Shown: positions 8,502 through 16,561 of the stretch, one piece after another
How the letters are laid out: each line of letters starts with the position of its first letter
Numbering within the stretch: position 1 is the stretch's first letter
Source of the DNA: Arcticibacterium sp964021845
GTDB taxonomy: Bacteria; Bacteroidota; Bacteroidia; Cytophagales; Spirosomataceae
Assembly: GCF_964021845.1 (NCBI RefSeq)
Contig: NZ_CAXHZC010000009.1
Coordinates: 62,001 to 126,000, forward strand
Reading direction: 5' to 3'
DNA length: 64,000 nucleotides
The notes under the pieces: generated by a model
Told to the model about the DNA's origin: nothing
Database searches by the model: none
The model's input: only the letters and a program-made list of their open reading frames with translations
Made by a program: the position numbers and the translations under genes

Positions 8502-11500
8502 TTTGCAATAATTTTAGATTGCCACTCCGCCATTGGAAGAAAGAATTGAATACCCTTTGATTTCCTCATGAATTGTAACGCTTTGGCTGGGTTTTGTATT
8601 CTGAATAGCTCAGGTGTTGACTTACAGTTAATTACAATATAAAGCCATGCCGCATTTCCTAGTTGTGCTAGCCTGTTCATTTCGTTTTCGCTAAGCATTA
8701 CACTTCCATCACTTCCGCTACGACCTTTCACCTCTATATAGCGTTTAAGTTCTTCATTGCTGATGCTTTTTATATCATAGCCTTCATTATTAGCTGATAC
8801 ATCTTTAGGAGTCCAGTTTTGGGATAATTCATAGTTCATCGCTTTTTCCATAGCTATGGCCTCAGCCTCGTCATCTCTAGACATACCGTAATGTCCGGTG
8901 TATTCTACTTGTGATAGTGGAATTATATACGCACAGCCTAAAACTTCAGGTGCTTTGGGGCTAAGCTGCATCATTAAATCCAAACTCTCTAATCTCGATT
9001 TTTTCTTTTCAATAAGCTCTTCTATTCTTTCTTGCTTCTTGTTTAGTTTTTCTTGTACCCGAAGATCTCCAAATAACAATTTCGTTTGTAACTCTTGAAT
9101 CTCGCCCTGGAGGTCAAGAATTACCTGTGTAAAAGCTGTTTCCAAATATCCTTTACGATCTCTTGAGTCATTTAATACGTGCTGTTGGGTTTCCTCAAAC
9201 TGAGGTTGAGTAATATTTTCAAAGCTCCATAGAATTACCTGGTCTTGATTCATGTCAGAGGGAGGCTCTACATTTTTTGCGAAGTCGGTAGGAGCATGTA
9301 GGTCTATAAATTTTGCAGGAGAAGTGAATTTGAATTCCTTTGAATTATTTTGGATAACCATCATTAGCCTTTCATCTGCCACACTATCATCGCCATTCAC
9401 ATTTCTATTATCTACAATTTGACTTTTTACAAAAAAAGCAAAATAGTCCTCTTTGTCATCTGGAGATATAAGAACAGTGCCTTTCAACATGTCTTCTCTG
9501 TATTGATTCCTTGCCACATTTACTAAGCTATCGAAGACCGGATTGCCAGGGTTAATGTAATGTACTTTGCCTAAATCACCCACGTTTTGGTAATCTAAAA
9601 AGATTTGTTTGTCAAAGCAGAAAAACATAGAACGGAGACTATCGAAATGAACCCGAAAACGGTCTTTTAATTCATTGGCAATAGAGTCGGGCATTTTATC
9701 AATGCGGTAAATAGAAGGACGCACTGAAGTGAATTCTCCACCTAGATGTTTGAAAGCTTTTTCAAAGAATAATTTTATGTAAATTGGTTGTAACCGCTTC
9801 TCATCGGAGTTTTCCTTTAAAATCCTGGCATCTTTATAATCAACTACACTATGAGCTAGCTTATCTTTTTGGTCTTTAATTTTTTCAGAAAATTTTAACT
9901 TTAGGGCTTCTTCATCTTGATTCAGAAAACGGTCAAGGTCAGTTTCTTTACCATTAAAAACGGAATTAATGATATGGTCTAAGCCTACACCTTCTAGTAC
10001 ATCTTGAATTACATCATATACTCGGTCGTCTCCCATTCCTTCACGAATAATGTCAAGTTTGGTTAATAACCTTTCTAACACCTTACCTTCTTTGGTATTA
10101 CTGGCAACCATGTTAAAAACTAAAACATCTTGTTTTTGGCCGTATCGGTGTATTCGACCCATACGCTGTTCGAGCCTATTAGGATTCCATGGGATATCCC
10201 AATTTATAAGCAAACGGCAGAACTGTAAGTTGATACCTTCACCAGCGGCATCAGTGGCTATTAGAATTTGTGTTTCAGGGGTTGCAAATGACCATTGTGC
10301 ATCCCTACGTTCATCCACATTTTTGCCTCCATGAATAGTAACTACATTATAACCTCCACTACTTTTTAGTCTTTCCTCAAGATATAATAAGGTGTCTTTA
10401 TGCTCTGTGAAAATTACAAGTTTCTCGCCCTTATCTAGTACACCATTTGAACGTAATAAGTCCTGTAATTCTTGAAATTTCTTTTCCTCTTGCTTTCTGT
10501 TATAGAGGTTTTGAGCCATTTCAAAAAGTTTTTTCACTTCGGAGGCTTCTGTTTGTATTTCACTTAAACTTTTGGCAGTGGTGAAAAGCTTAAATTTTCT
10601 TGGGTCAGAAAGGATGTTCTCTAAAGCGTCTCGTTCTTCATCTTCTAGTTCTTCATATTCTTCAATGTTGTCAACATCAAAGCCTTCTAGCTTGTGTCTT
10701 TGATTCCACAAGTTCGGGTTTTTATTAACTTCATCTACAATACCTTGAAGAGCTTTCCAGCGTCTCTCGAGAGTGTTTCTGATAGCAAAAATAGAACTAA
10801 CCAAGCGTCGTTGCATTACGGTTAGTGCCAATGACACATGAATATTTTTGGTCTCTGTAGCCTCTTCTTTTTTTGAAGTGAGATATTTAGTTACAGAATC
10901 ATAAAGTTCTTTTTCTTCAGATGTTAATTGGTAGGCCACTGTTTTGGTAAACCTGTTTTTAAACAGTGGCTTACCTTGCCAGTCCTTCATGTCCTCTTTT
11001 AGTCTTCGGATGAAGAACTTGTTAATCCCATTGTGCTCTAGTTCTTTTATTCTAGCTGAAGCTATCTCGTTAGTTGCGAAAATATCTTCATCCAGTAATT
11101 GTAATAGTTTTTTGAATGTATCAGCACGACCTCTATGTGGTGTAGCGGTAAGTAATAAGATATGTTCGCACTGCTGTGAAAGAACTTGGGCAGCCTTATA
11201 GCGTTTTGAGAGGTATTGCTTATTGCCGTAGTCATAGGCAGAAAGTTTATGACATTCATCAAATACTATCATGTCCCAGTGGGAATTGCTGGCCACATTC
11301 AGGATGTCTTCTTGACTGATGAAATCTATTGAGGTAACAATTCTTTCTGTATTATGGAATACATTTGGGTCAGAGGAAAATAGAGCTCTATTTACCAGAG
11401 TAAATGGTAGGTTAAACTTAACACCCATTTCGTCTTCCTGCCACTGCTTGGTCAGACCACCTGGGGTTACAATTAAAATACGTTCTACTAAGCCTCGAAG

Positions 11501-11929
11501 CATTAATTCCTTAATTAAGAGACCGGTCATGATGGTTTTGCCAGCACCTGTATCGTCTGCAAGCAAGAAGCGTATTTTAGGTAATGGTAAAAGGAACTTA
11601 TAGACGGCCTCAACTTGGTGTGGAAGTGGGTCGACAATACTACAATTTACTGCAAATAGGGGGTCGAATTGATAAGCCGAATTTATTCTTTCAGCTTCTG
11701 CGAATAGACCGAAATTAGTAGGGTCTCCTTTGAAATTGAAGGTTCCATCTTCTGTTAGAATTTCCAGATTCTCGAAATCAGACTTAGAAAGTACTTTAGA
11801 ATTCGCTTTATTGCTGTTTACCCCAGTGTATTTAATAGATACCATACTTCCTAAGGGCTGAATCTGATTTATAATTACAGGCTCAGATGGAATGATATTC
11901 TTGACTATTTTTCCTATTTGTATGGACAT
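8498..11929 (-). CDS. SNF2-like DEAD/DEAH helicase with C-terminal DUF3883
   Basis: 1143 residues and the first gene of the operon. Helicase motifs are Walker A DDTGAGKT at 125-132, DECH at 224-227, TATPH at 261-265, and motif VI QRMGRIHRYGQ in the second RecA lobe, as in SNF2/RapA-type translocases. The last 90 residues match DUF3883 (NO VEIN C-terminal), which contains a PD-(D/E)XK-like core (GYDIKS followed by IEVKGR). Families of this shape occur as DrmD in DISARM and in other helicase-methylase defence loci. A -7 box at 11956-11963 lies about 27 bases before the ATG. Probable job is translocation on foreign dsDNA; not proven by sequence. Confidence 0.93.
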   Translation of the reverse strand: MSIQIGKIVKNIIPSEPVIINQIQPLGSMVSIKYTGVNSNKANSKVLSKSDFENLEILTEDGTFNFKGDPTNFGLFAEAERINSAYQFDPLFAVNCSIVDPLPHQVEAVYKFLLPLPKIRFLLADDTGAGKTIMTGLLIKELMLRGLVERILIVTPGGLTKQWQEDEMGVKFNLPFTLVNRALFSSDPNVFHNTERIVTSIDFISQEDILNVASNSHWDMIVFDECHKLSAYDYGNKQYLSKRYKAAQVLSQQCEHILLLTATPHRGRADTFKKLLQLLDEDIFATNEIASARIKELEHNGINKFFIRRLKEDMKDWQGKPLFKNRFTKTVAYQLTSEEKELYDSVTKYLTSKKEEATETKNIHVSLALTVMQRRLVSSIFAIRNTLERRWKALQGIVDEVNKNPNLWNQRHKLEGFDVDNIEEYEELEDEERDALENILSDPRKFKLFTTAKSLSEIQTEASEVKKLFEMAQNLYNRKQEEKKFQELQDLLRSNGVLDKGEKLVIFTEHKDTLLYLEERLKSSGGYNVVTIHGGKNVDERRDAQWSFATPETQILIATDAAGEGINLQFCRLLINWDIPWNPNRLEQRMGRIHRYGQKQDVLVFNMVASNTKEGKVLERLLTKLDIIREGMGDDRVYDVIQDVLEGVGLDHIINSVFNGKETDLDRFLNQDEEALKLKFSEKIKDQKDKLAHSVVDYKDARILKENSDEKRLQPIYIKLFFEKAFKHLGGEFTSVRPSIYRIDKMPDSIANELKDRFRVHFDSLRSMFFCFDKQIFLDYQNVGDLGKVHYINPGNPVFDSLVNVARNQYREDMLKGTVLISPDDKEDYFAFFVKSQIVDNRNVNGDDSVADERLMMVIQNNSKEFKFTSPAKFIDLHAPTDFAKNVEPPSDMNQDQVILWSFENITQPQFEETQQHVLNDSRDRKGYLETAFTQVILDLQGEIQELQTKLLFGDLRVQEKLNKKQERIEELIEKKKSRLESLDLMMQLSPKAPEVLGCAYIIPLSQVEYTGHYGMSRDDEAEAIAMEKAMNYELSQNWTPKDVSANNEGYDIKSISNEELKRYIEVKGRSGSDGSVMLSENEMNRLAQLGNAAWLYIVINCKSTPELFRIQNPAKALQFMRKSKGIQFFLPMAEWQSKIIAK

Positions 11930-11955
11930 TATTAAGGGTTAATCTTTCAATAATA

Positions 11956-11963
11956 CAAAACTA
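11956..11963 (-). promoter_or_regulatory. Probable -7 box of the defence operon
   Basis: Reads TAGTTTTG on the minus strand, a full match to the Bacteroidota TAnnTTTG box. A transcription start about 7 bases downstream gives a leader of about 20 bases before the helicase ATG at 11929. No clear -33 TTG was seen. Confidence 0.55.
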
Positions 11964-12059
11964 AAAGTCAAACTAAAGTGCTTTTATTCGAAAACGTGCA
12001 TTGTCAACAAATTTACAGTATCTTTTTAAAAGGGAAGAGTTTCATTTTAGGAGGTCTTT

Positions 12060-12164
12060 ATGTTGGTCTCCTTTGATAAAGTATTCATCTTAAACAATCC
12101 TGTGAAACACAGAGTTAAAATCAAGTTTATTAAGATTTTCCTAAAAATTCAAAAGAAAAACTAA
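12060..12164 (+). CDS. Possible 34-residue basic peptide with strong Shine-Dalgarno
   Basis: ATG at 12060 opens a 34-codon frame ending in TAA at 12162-12164. The product is Lys/Ile-rich and has no recognised family. It is preceded by AGGAGG (12049-12054) at good spacing, which is unusual in this genome. The 5-base AGGAG can pair with CTCCT at 12068-12072 and would hide the ribosome site in a hairpin. It is divergent to the defence operon. It may be a regulatory leader peptide or a chance frame. Confidence 0.22.
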   Translation: MLVSFDKVFILNNPVKHRVKIKFIKIFLKIQKKN

Positions 12165-12181
12165 ATGTTCTAGTCATTCAA

Positions 12182-12198
12182 TTTTCTGAAGCAGAAAA
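12182..12198. repeat. Short perfect hairpin near the CTAAC array
   Basis: TTTTCTG and CAGAAAA form a 7-bp stem with a 3-base loop. It stands about 85 bases from the CTAAC array. Compact hairpins of this kind can be nick sites for HUH initiators, but no nick sequence is recognisable. Confidence 0.4.
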
Positions 12199-12281
12199 GC
12201 ATCTATGAAATGGGTAGGTTTTGGGAAGTATTATTCTTTTTTACTTTAACCTTTATGACTATTACAGGTTATTTAGAAGAC

Positions 12282-12478
12282 CTAACCGAAATTTCTTCTA
12301 ACGCAGTTAGCTCTTAGTTAGAAATTGACCTAACGCAGAAACACCTAACCAATGAAAAACCGCCTAACAAGAGCTAACAAGAGCTAACAAGAGGCCTAAC
12401 CGAGCTAACGGAAGTTCTAACCGGAACGCTAACGAGGCCTAACTTTAACTCCTAACGGCTGTAGTTTGGGCTGCTAAC
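12282..12478. repeat. Iteron-like array of 14 CTAAC motifs
   Basis: CTAAC starts at 12282, 12298, 12330, 12345, 12364, 12374, 12384, 12396, 12405, 12417, 12429, 12439, 12452 and 12474, all on the plus strand; GTTAG (inverse) occurs at 12306 and 12317. The nine copies from 12364 to 12452 are 9-13 bases apart, on average 11.0, close to one helical turn. A random 5-mer would be expected less than once in 197 bases. Helical phasing is typical of iterons, centromere-like sites and RHH operators. The array is downstream of the RHH-membrane gene and about 350 bases upstream of the helicase start. Confidence 0.85.
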
Positions 12479-12557
12479 TCAGGAGATTTTACATTTTGTC
12501 CGACATTTTATTATTCATGCAAGTTATGTTGTTGTAAATCTCCTTTTGATACAAGGT

Positions 12558-12803
12558 TTAGCCAAGAATTCGTCTTGTTTTTATAAAAGTATAGAAAACT
12601 AAAAAGAGTGAAACACAAACTATCATAGCTAACCAGTTTCTATTTTCGGTCTTGTTTTCTTTTAACTTTTGAGGCCTATTTTCAAGAACTTTTATTATCC
12701 ATTTAGAGAGTGTTAGTTCCTCCTCTTCTGCTTCTATTTTTAGCGTTGTATACAGTTTGTCTGATAATCGGAAACTTATCTTTCTAGACTTTGATTCTTT
12801 CAT
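12558..12803 (-). CDS. Ribbon-helix-helix protein with C-terminal membrane anchor
   Basis: 81 residues. Residues about 7-43 (RKISFRLSDKLYTTLKIEA, then LSKWIIKVLEN) have the beta-strand plus two-helix pattern of Arc/MetJ/CopG-type RHH DNA-binding proteins. A Lys/Asn-rich linker leads to one hydrophobic segment (about 57-74, WLAMIVCVSLFLVFYTFI) and a short positively charged tail. The combination predicts a DNA-binding domain held at the inner face of the membrane. It overlaps the preceding 85-residue gene by 4 bases (ATGA). The CTAAC array begins 80 bases beyond its stop and is a natural candidate target. Function in partition or repression is inference. Confidence 0.72.
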   Translation of the reverse strand: MKESKSRKISFRLSDKLYTTLKIEAEEEELTLSKWIIKVLENRPQKLKENKTENRNWLAMIVCVSLFLVFYTFIKTRRILG

Positions 12804-13057
12804 TTTTCTAAAATAATTTGAAAGGTTTTATTACCAGCAACCTTATGTGCCTCCAGAAATTTTATAAAAAATTGAGGTAAGTCAACGTTGGGTTCGCATC
12901 GCATTCGGTAGAATAAGTCCGGAGAAGTCAGGTGTTCCTTTTCTATAATAGGATTTAAAATTCCCTTGTGCTCTTCTTCAAACTCATATTTCAAATTACA
13001 ATTTTCTTCTATTACCCATTGACCTTTTAGTGAAAACGGGTCTATTTTGCTTAACAT
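12800..13057 (-). CDS. Hypothetical protein, element gene
   Basis: 85 residues with no recognised domain, no signal peptide and no membrane segment. It is acidic overall, with a short hydrophobic helix (LPQFFIKFLEAHKVAG) near residues 60-75. Its stop overlaps the start of the RHH-membrane gene by 4 bases, so the two are translationally coupled and probably work together. It lies 56 bases downstream of the HUH replication gene, in the same direction. The product could be a partner of the RHH protein, but nothing in the sequence shows this. Confidence 0.6.
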   Translation of the reverse strand: MLSKIDPFSLKGQWVIEENCNLKYEFEEEHKGILNPIIEKEHLTSPDLFYRMRCEPNVDLPQFFIKFLEAHKVAGNKTFQIILEK

Positions 13058-13113
13058 ATTAAAGGTTCTTTTTATTACGATTATAAGATTAGGTGTACAT
13101 TTTCAACATTCAA

Positions 13114-14919
13114 TTATGCAGCCTTCCCATATAGGCAGTTAAAAATATGCGTATGATGAGCTACGTAGTCTTTGTAAAGTTCAGGAGCATATTTTTCTAG
13201 TATCTCTGAGTGTTTAACATGGGCTTTCTTTTGCCCTTCTTTGGGTTTGAAACCCAACTTCTCCGGTGTTAGAGGAATTATCTTACCTCGCATTCTTTCA
13301 AAAGCTGGCCCAACTCTTAAGCTGGCTGAATTAACCACGTTTTTACCTACCTTATTGGTCACTAGGTCTAAATATTCTTGAACATCATGGTCAACTATCT
13401 CTCTATCTGAATAAATAGGACTTTGTGTATGGTCTGATGGTGCAAGCACTATCATTTCGGCTACTACTTTGGTATAGTATTTTAGGTCATAGAATGGCCT
13501 TTTGATGTATCTCTTAGGTATCTCAATTCCTAAATCAGGTGTAGATTCAGAAGAATCATCTGTTAATGATTGACAGGGAATTTCGGGTTCTGTAACTTCT
13601 TCTTCTACCATGACATACCTGAAACCATTTTCATCTTGAAGTACTTTCTGGCCTTCTTCCAGTTTGATACCTCTTAAGTTGTCCGAACAGCCCCAAAGTC
13701 TTCCATTTATCTTCCTTTCTTCAAACTGCGGCTTATAAAACTGCATATCCTGCTCTACTTCATGGTATTCTCCTGTCACTGGATCTTCTTCATAGTCAAA
13801 AGTGTGTATGCAGTCCCTTTTAAAATCTTCTGAATATTGAACTCGTTGGTTTGCCTGAATAGGTATCTCAGTAGGCTTTTTAGTGACATATTTTATCACA
13901 TACGCTGCTACATGGTTTAGGTTTTGAATACCATGTATATCTGTTGAATTAGGGTTAGTCCATCCGCAAGCAACGCCCTCTTCATAAGCTTTAAGCTGTT
14001 TTTCTCTAGCTGCGGCCTTTACTAATTTTGGTCTTATTGGTGTTCCGTACTTAACCGTTGTTTCCATGTACGAAGCAAATACAGGGTGTATTTTCTTTGG
14101 TAACCTTCGAGTACTTTGAATTTTTTCGGCAATTTTCTGAATTTGTTTACAATCCTTTTTAAATTGCTCTTTTTCAATTCTAAAGCCGTCTTTGTGATAA
14201 CGCTCTTGTACATGCTTATAGCCTGTCACATAGCCTAGTTTTTCGCAGCATTGGTTCCACTTCTCTCTTATTCTTTCCCATGGGACATACCTGTCTACCA
14301 GTACGTGAAAGTGTATGGAACCGTTCTTTTGCGGCTCGGCTCTCCAAAAAAAAGCATTTACTCCAAAACCTTTTTGCTCCCCTTTTCTTGTTCCACGCTT
14401 GTAATGTTCATCTGAGGAGTGCTTAAGCCAGTTTATAAATGGATGAAGAATATGTTCTTTTATGTCCCTGTCTCTATGTATTTGTAAAGATGGAAGTGTT
14501 AAGGTAACAAAAGTAGGTAGTACTTGCTCAGTGTCAACTCGCCTATCTTGCTTCTTAAGGTCAACACATACTTCAATGGCTGTAAGCCACACTTGAAGCA
14601 TTTGTTCCAACTTTCTCTTGGTAGAGGGTGAAATGTAGCCATTGTATGCATTATCTTCTCCATTTTGGTTTAGTAGATTATTTATGGCGTTAGCATTTTC
14701 TAAACGCTTGGTACCTTTCCTTCGGTAAACATCTACTTGAGTGATGGATTGAGTTTTAAATTTGACCAGCGTTTCAAATGCTCCAAGCTCTCTAACTCCG
14801 TTTACGTCTATGCTTTGATACTCTTTTACACTTTCAGCTTCTTTTTCAGCTAACTCTTTTACTTCTTTATAGTGCTTCTCTGTTCCAAAAAGTCCAGTTT
14901 GGGTGATTCTATTATTCAT
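13114..14919 (-). CDS. HUH-family replication initiation protein (two-tyrosine)
   Basis: 601 residues. The three HUH rolling-circle motifs are in order: FVTLTLP at 137-143, the metal-binding HFH at 203-205 within GSIHFHVLVDRY, and AAYVIKYVTKK at 338-348, which places two tyrosines (340, 344) four residues apart, as in phiX174 gpA / Microviridae-type initiators. Such enzymes nick one strand at the origin and start rolling-circle replication. The C-terminal 250 residues are unassigned. It sits between an excisionase-like HTH gene and small element genes next to tRNA-Asp. No phage coat, Zot or integrase gene is present, so a plasmid-like or satellite element, or a remnant, is likelier than a complete phage. 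Confidence 0.87.
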   Translation of the reverse strand: MNNRITQTGLFGTEKHYKEVKELAEKEAESVKEYQSIDVNGVRELGAFETLVKFKTQSITQVDVYRRKGTKRLENANAINNLLNQNGEDNAYNGYISPSTKRKLEQMLQVWLTAIEVCVDLKKQDRRVDTEQVLPTFVTLTLPSLQIHRDRDIKEHILHPFINWLKHSSDEHYKRGTRKGEQKGFGVNAFFWRAEPQKNGSIHFHVLVDRYVPWERIREKWNQCCEKLGYVTGYKHVQERYHKDGFRIEKEQFKKDCKQIQKIAEKIQSTRRLPKKIHPVFASYMETTVKYGTPIRPKLVKAAAREKQLKAYEEGVACGWTNPNSTDIHGIQNLNHVAAYVIKYVTKKPTEIPIQANQRVQYSEDFKRDCIHTFDYEEDPVTGEYHEVEQDMQFYKPQFEERKINGRLWGCSDNLRGIKLEEGQKVLQDENGFRYVMVEEEVTEPEIPCQSLTDDSSESTPDLGIEIPKRYIKRPFYDLKYYTKVVAEMIVLAPSDHTQSPIYSDREIVDHDVQEYLDLVTNKVGKNVVNSASLRVGPAFERMRGKIIPLTPEKLGFKPKEGQKKAHVKHSEILEKYAPELYKDYVAHHTHIFNCLYGKAA

Positions 14920-14949
14920 GCTTGAGGTGATTCTAAATTCTAAAACTTG

Positions 14950-15088
14950 TCGAATTCCTTATTTTCCGAGAATCGACGTTAAGATAAACCAACTATAGGA
15001 GGTAGGTGATTTTTCTTTCCTTTTCAACTAGCTCAAAGGTTTTCGGTGTGACCGATAGATCGAATTCTATTGGAAGGAATATCTTAAC
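14950..15088. promoter_or_regulatory. Candidate origin or operator between HTH and rep genes
   Basis: This 164-base gap holds a perfect 9-bp inverted repeat (GTTAAGATA at 14978-14986, TATCTTAAC at 15080-15088), a direct 8-bp repeat TCGAATTC (14950 and 15060), and a compact hairpin TCGGT/ACCGA with a 3-base loop at 15043-15055. Rolling-circle origins often lie just upstream of rep and contain such hairpins. The right arm overlaps the stop of the HTH gene. Confidence 0.4.
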
Positions 15089-15290
15089 TAGGACGGTTAA
15101 GAGGGGTTAGAGAGTTCAGAATCTCTGAGCGTAGGTAGTATACCTTTCCTTCTATGCCATAGGACTGTACTTTTCCTTTCTTAGTCCAGTGCCATAAGGT
15201 GGAAAGATTAATTTGAAGAAGGTCTGCTGTTTGTTTTCTAGAAAGGACTTCTCTTGAGTCAGATGTTGGGATTGATTTGTTTGATTCCAT
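15084..15290 (-). CDS. Excisionase-like HTH (MerR/HTH_17) protein
   Basis: 68 residues. The segment from about residue 14 to 60 (LSRKQTADLLQINLSTLWHW, then GKVQSYGIEGKVYYLRSEI) is the helix_turn_helix_17/excisionase fold used by small MerR-like DNA-binding proteins on mobile elements. It is the usual neighbour of replication and mobilisation genes in Bacteroidota elements, where it controls excision or the adjacent genes. It is followed by the HUH rep gene on the same strand, with repeats in the gap that could be its binding sites. A chromosomal regulator is the alternative. Confidence 0.83.
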   Translation of the reverse strand: MESNKSIPTSDSREVLSRKQTADLLQINLSTLWHWTKKGKVQSYGIEGKVYYLRSEILNSLTPLNRPS

Positions 15291-15327
15291 TTTGCATTTG
15301 TTTTAGTTGAATTACAAAGGAATAGAC

Positions 15328-16245
15328 TCAGTCGTTATCTAGAAATAACGATTTTGTCTTGATGTCAGCCAATGTCTGATAATAGTGATATGCATAAGGC
15401 TCAATACTAATCTCTTTTAATGTTTTAATCCTAGTAAGATCTATCTCATACTGGCTATATATCCAGGGTTTATAGTCTTTATGGTATAGGTTTTTCCATA
15501 TATAACCATCATTTATCATTTGCCGATAGAGATAACTAAAGACACCATTTGATGGACCGAACTTGCAGGTATCAACGTAATGCTTGAAGATTCTCCATCC
15601 GTTACCTTTATAAAAAATGTTGGGGTATGGGTTTTTGGCATCGGGTTCTGATATGCTTAAACGAAAGGCGGAACTTTTAATATTTTCGTCAAGTAGCCAT
15701 TGGATTAGTCCGATATATTTTAAATAGAAGGCCAGATTAGTTTCGAGCTGATTCAAGTCTTTGACGATACTAGTCAACTCAAAGTATTTTATTACACTTA
15801 ATCTTTTTGGGGTAATAGGTTTGTAAATTTCAACCCACATTGAATCTTGCCTTGCTTCTTTGAAACGTAATTCACATTCTAATTTGCTTTGTTCGTATTC
15901 CTCGCTTTCTGGGGTATTTACAGTTAACAATTGAAGGATTTGTAGACTAACAGTCGAATGATGAGCAAAAATTAATTCAAGGGTTCTATGAAGCTTCAAG
16001 CTGTACTGAGAAATAGCTAATCGTAATTCAAGTGCAAAGTCTTCATCGAGGAAATGTTCTGGTTGGGCGTTTGTGAATTCTTGTATTTCATTTAATGTTT
16101 CGTTAAAAACTGGAATGTCTAAATCTTTTTTGCTTTGTTTGATTAAATCAAGGAGCACACCTAGATTTAAGGATTTAATTTTACCATACGGTTTGGAGAA
16201 TATGTTAAGTAATTTTTTTAATAATTTCTTTTCTTCGCCGGTCAT
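15328..16245 (-). CDS. Hypothetical protein, possibly RteC-like
   Basis: 305 residues, without signal peptide or membrane segment. The middle (about residues 135-190: an EIYKPITPKRLSVIKYFEL stretch and later FYLKYIGLIQWLL) faintly resembles RteC, the excision regulator of Bacteroides conjugative transposons, but the conserved C-terminal part of RteC is not evident. It is 37 bases upstream of the HTH gene on the same strand and nearest to tRNA-Asp, which fits a control gene at the end of a mobile element. I call it hypothetical; the RteC link is weak. Confidence 0.6.
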   Translation of the reverse strand: MTGEEKKLLKKLLNIFSKPYGKIKSLNLGVLLDLIKQSKKDLDIPVFNETLNEIQEFTNAQPEHFLDEDFALELRLAISQYSLKLHRTLELIFAHHSTVSLQILQLLTVNTPESEEYEQSKLECELRFKEARQDSMWVEIYKPITPKRLSVIKYFELTSIVKDLNQLETNLAFYLKYIGLIQWLLDENIKSSAFRLSISEPDAKNPYPNIFYKGNGWRIFKHYVDTCKFGPSNGVFSYLYRQMINDGYIWKNLYHKDYKPWIYSQYEIDLTRIKTLKEISIEPYAYHYYQTLADIKTKSLFLDND

Positions 16246-16561
16246 AATTCAATAGGATTATTAATCTTTTGCCAAACTAAGTGTTCCATCATAATCCTGA
16301 TTCTTGGGTATATTCCTAATGAAAACTTATATAAAGCTAATATATATTGTTGTACGTTTAATTTTAGAGAACCGTAAATAGAAAAAGCTGTGATATGTGT
16401 ATAAAAACGCTTTATTACTTTTTCTAAAATTAAGAAGCACCTGTAATTGGTAAAAAAGAAAAGCTAGAAGAATAAAAAGGCAGTTACGGGCTAAATGCGG
16501 ACTAAAACAAAAAAGAGGAATCATAAATGGCTAGTTACTAGCGTATTATAATTCCCCTGAG
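16246..16561. other. Intergenic stretch between element and tRNA-Asp
   Basis: About 316 bases with no convincing gene, terminator or repeat. A 65-codon frame here is low complexity and not credible. If the element integrated at tRNA-Asp, a junction should lie in this stretch, but I see no second copy of the tRNA 3' end in the window. Confidence 0.5.

Noticed and set aside
12282..12478. CTAAC array as a CRISPR array
   Set aside because: The repeated unit is only 5 bases with 4-8 base gaps and no spacers or cas genes; it fits iterons or operators.
15328..16245. Firm assignment as RteC
   Set aside because: Only a faint central similarity is seen and the conserved RteC C-terminus is absent.
16327..16524. 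65-codon frame on the minus strand between the element and tRNA-Asp
   Set aside because: Low-complexity Phe/Leu/Tyr-rich product, no start context and no promoter; not a credible protein.
1..16561. Complete filamentous or microvirus prophage
   Set aside because: Only a replication initiator and small regulators are present; no coat, morphogenesis or integrase gene was found.
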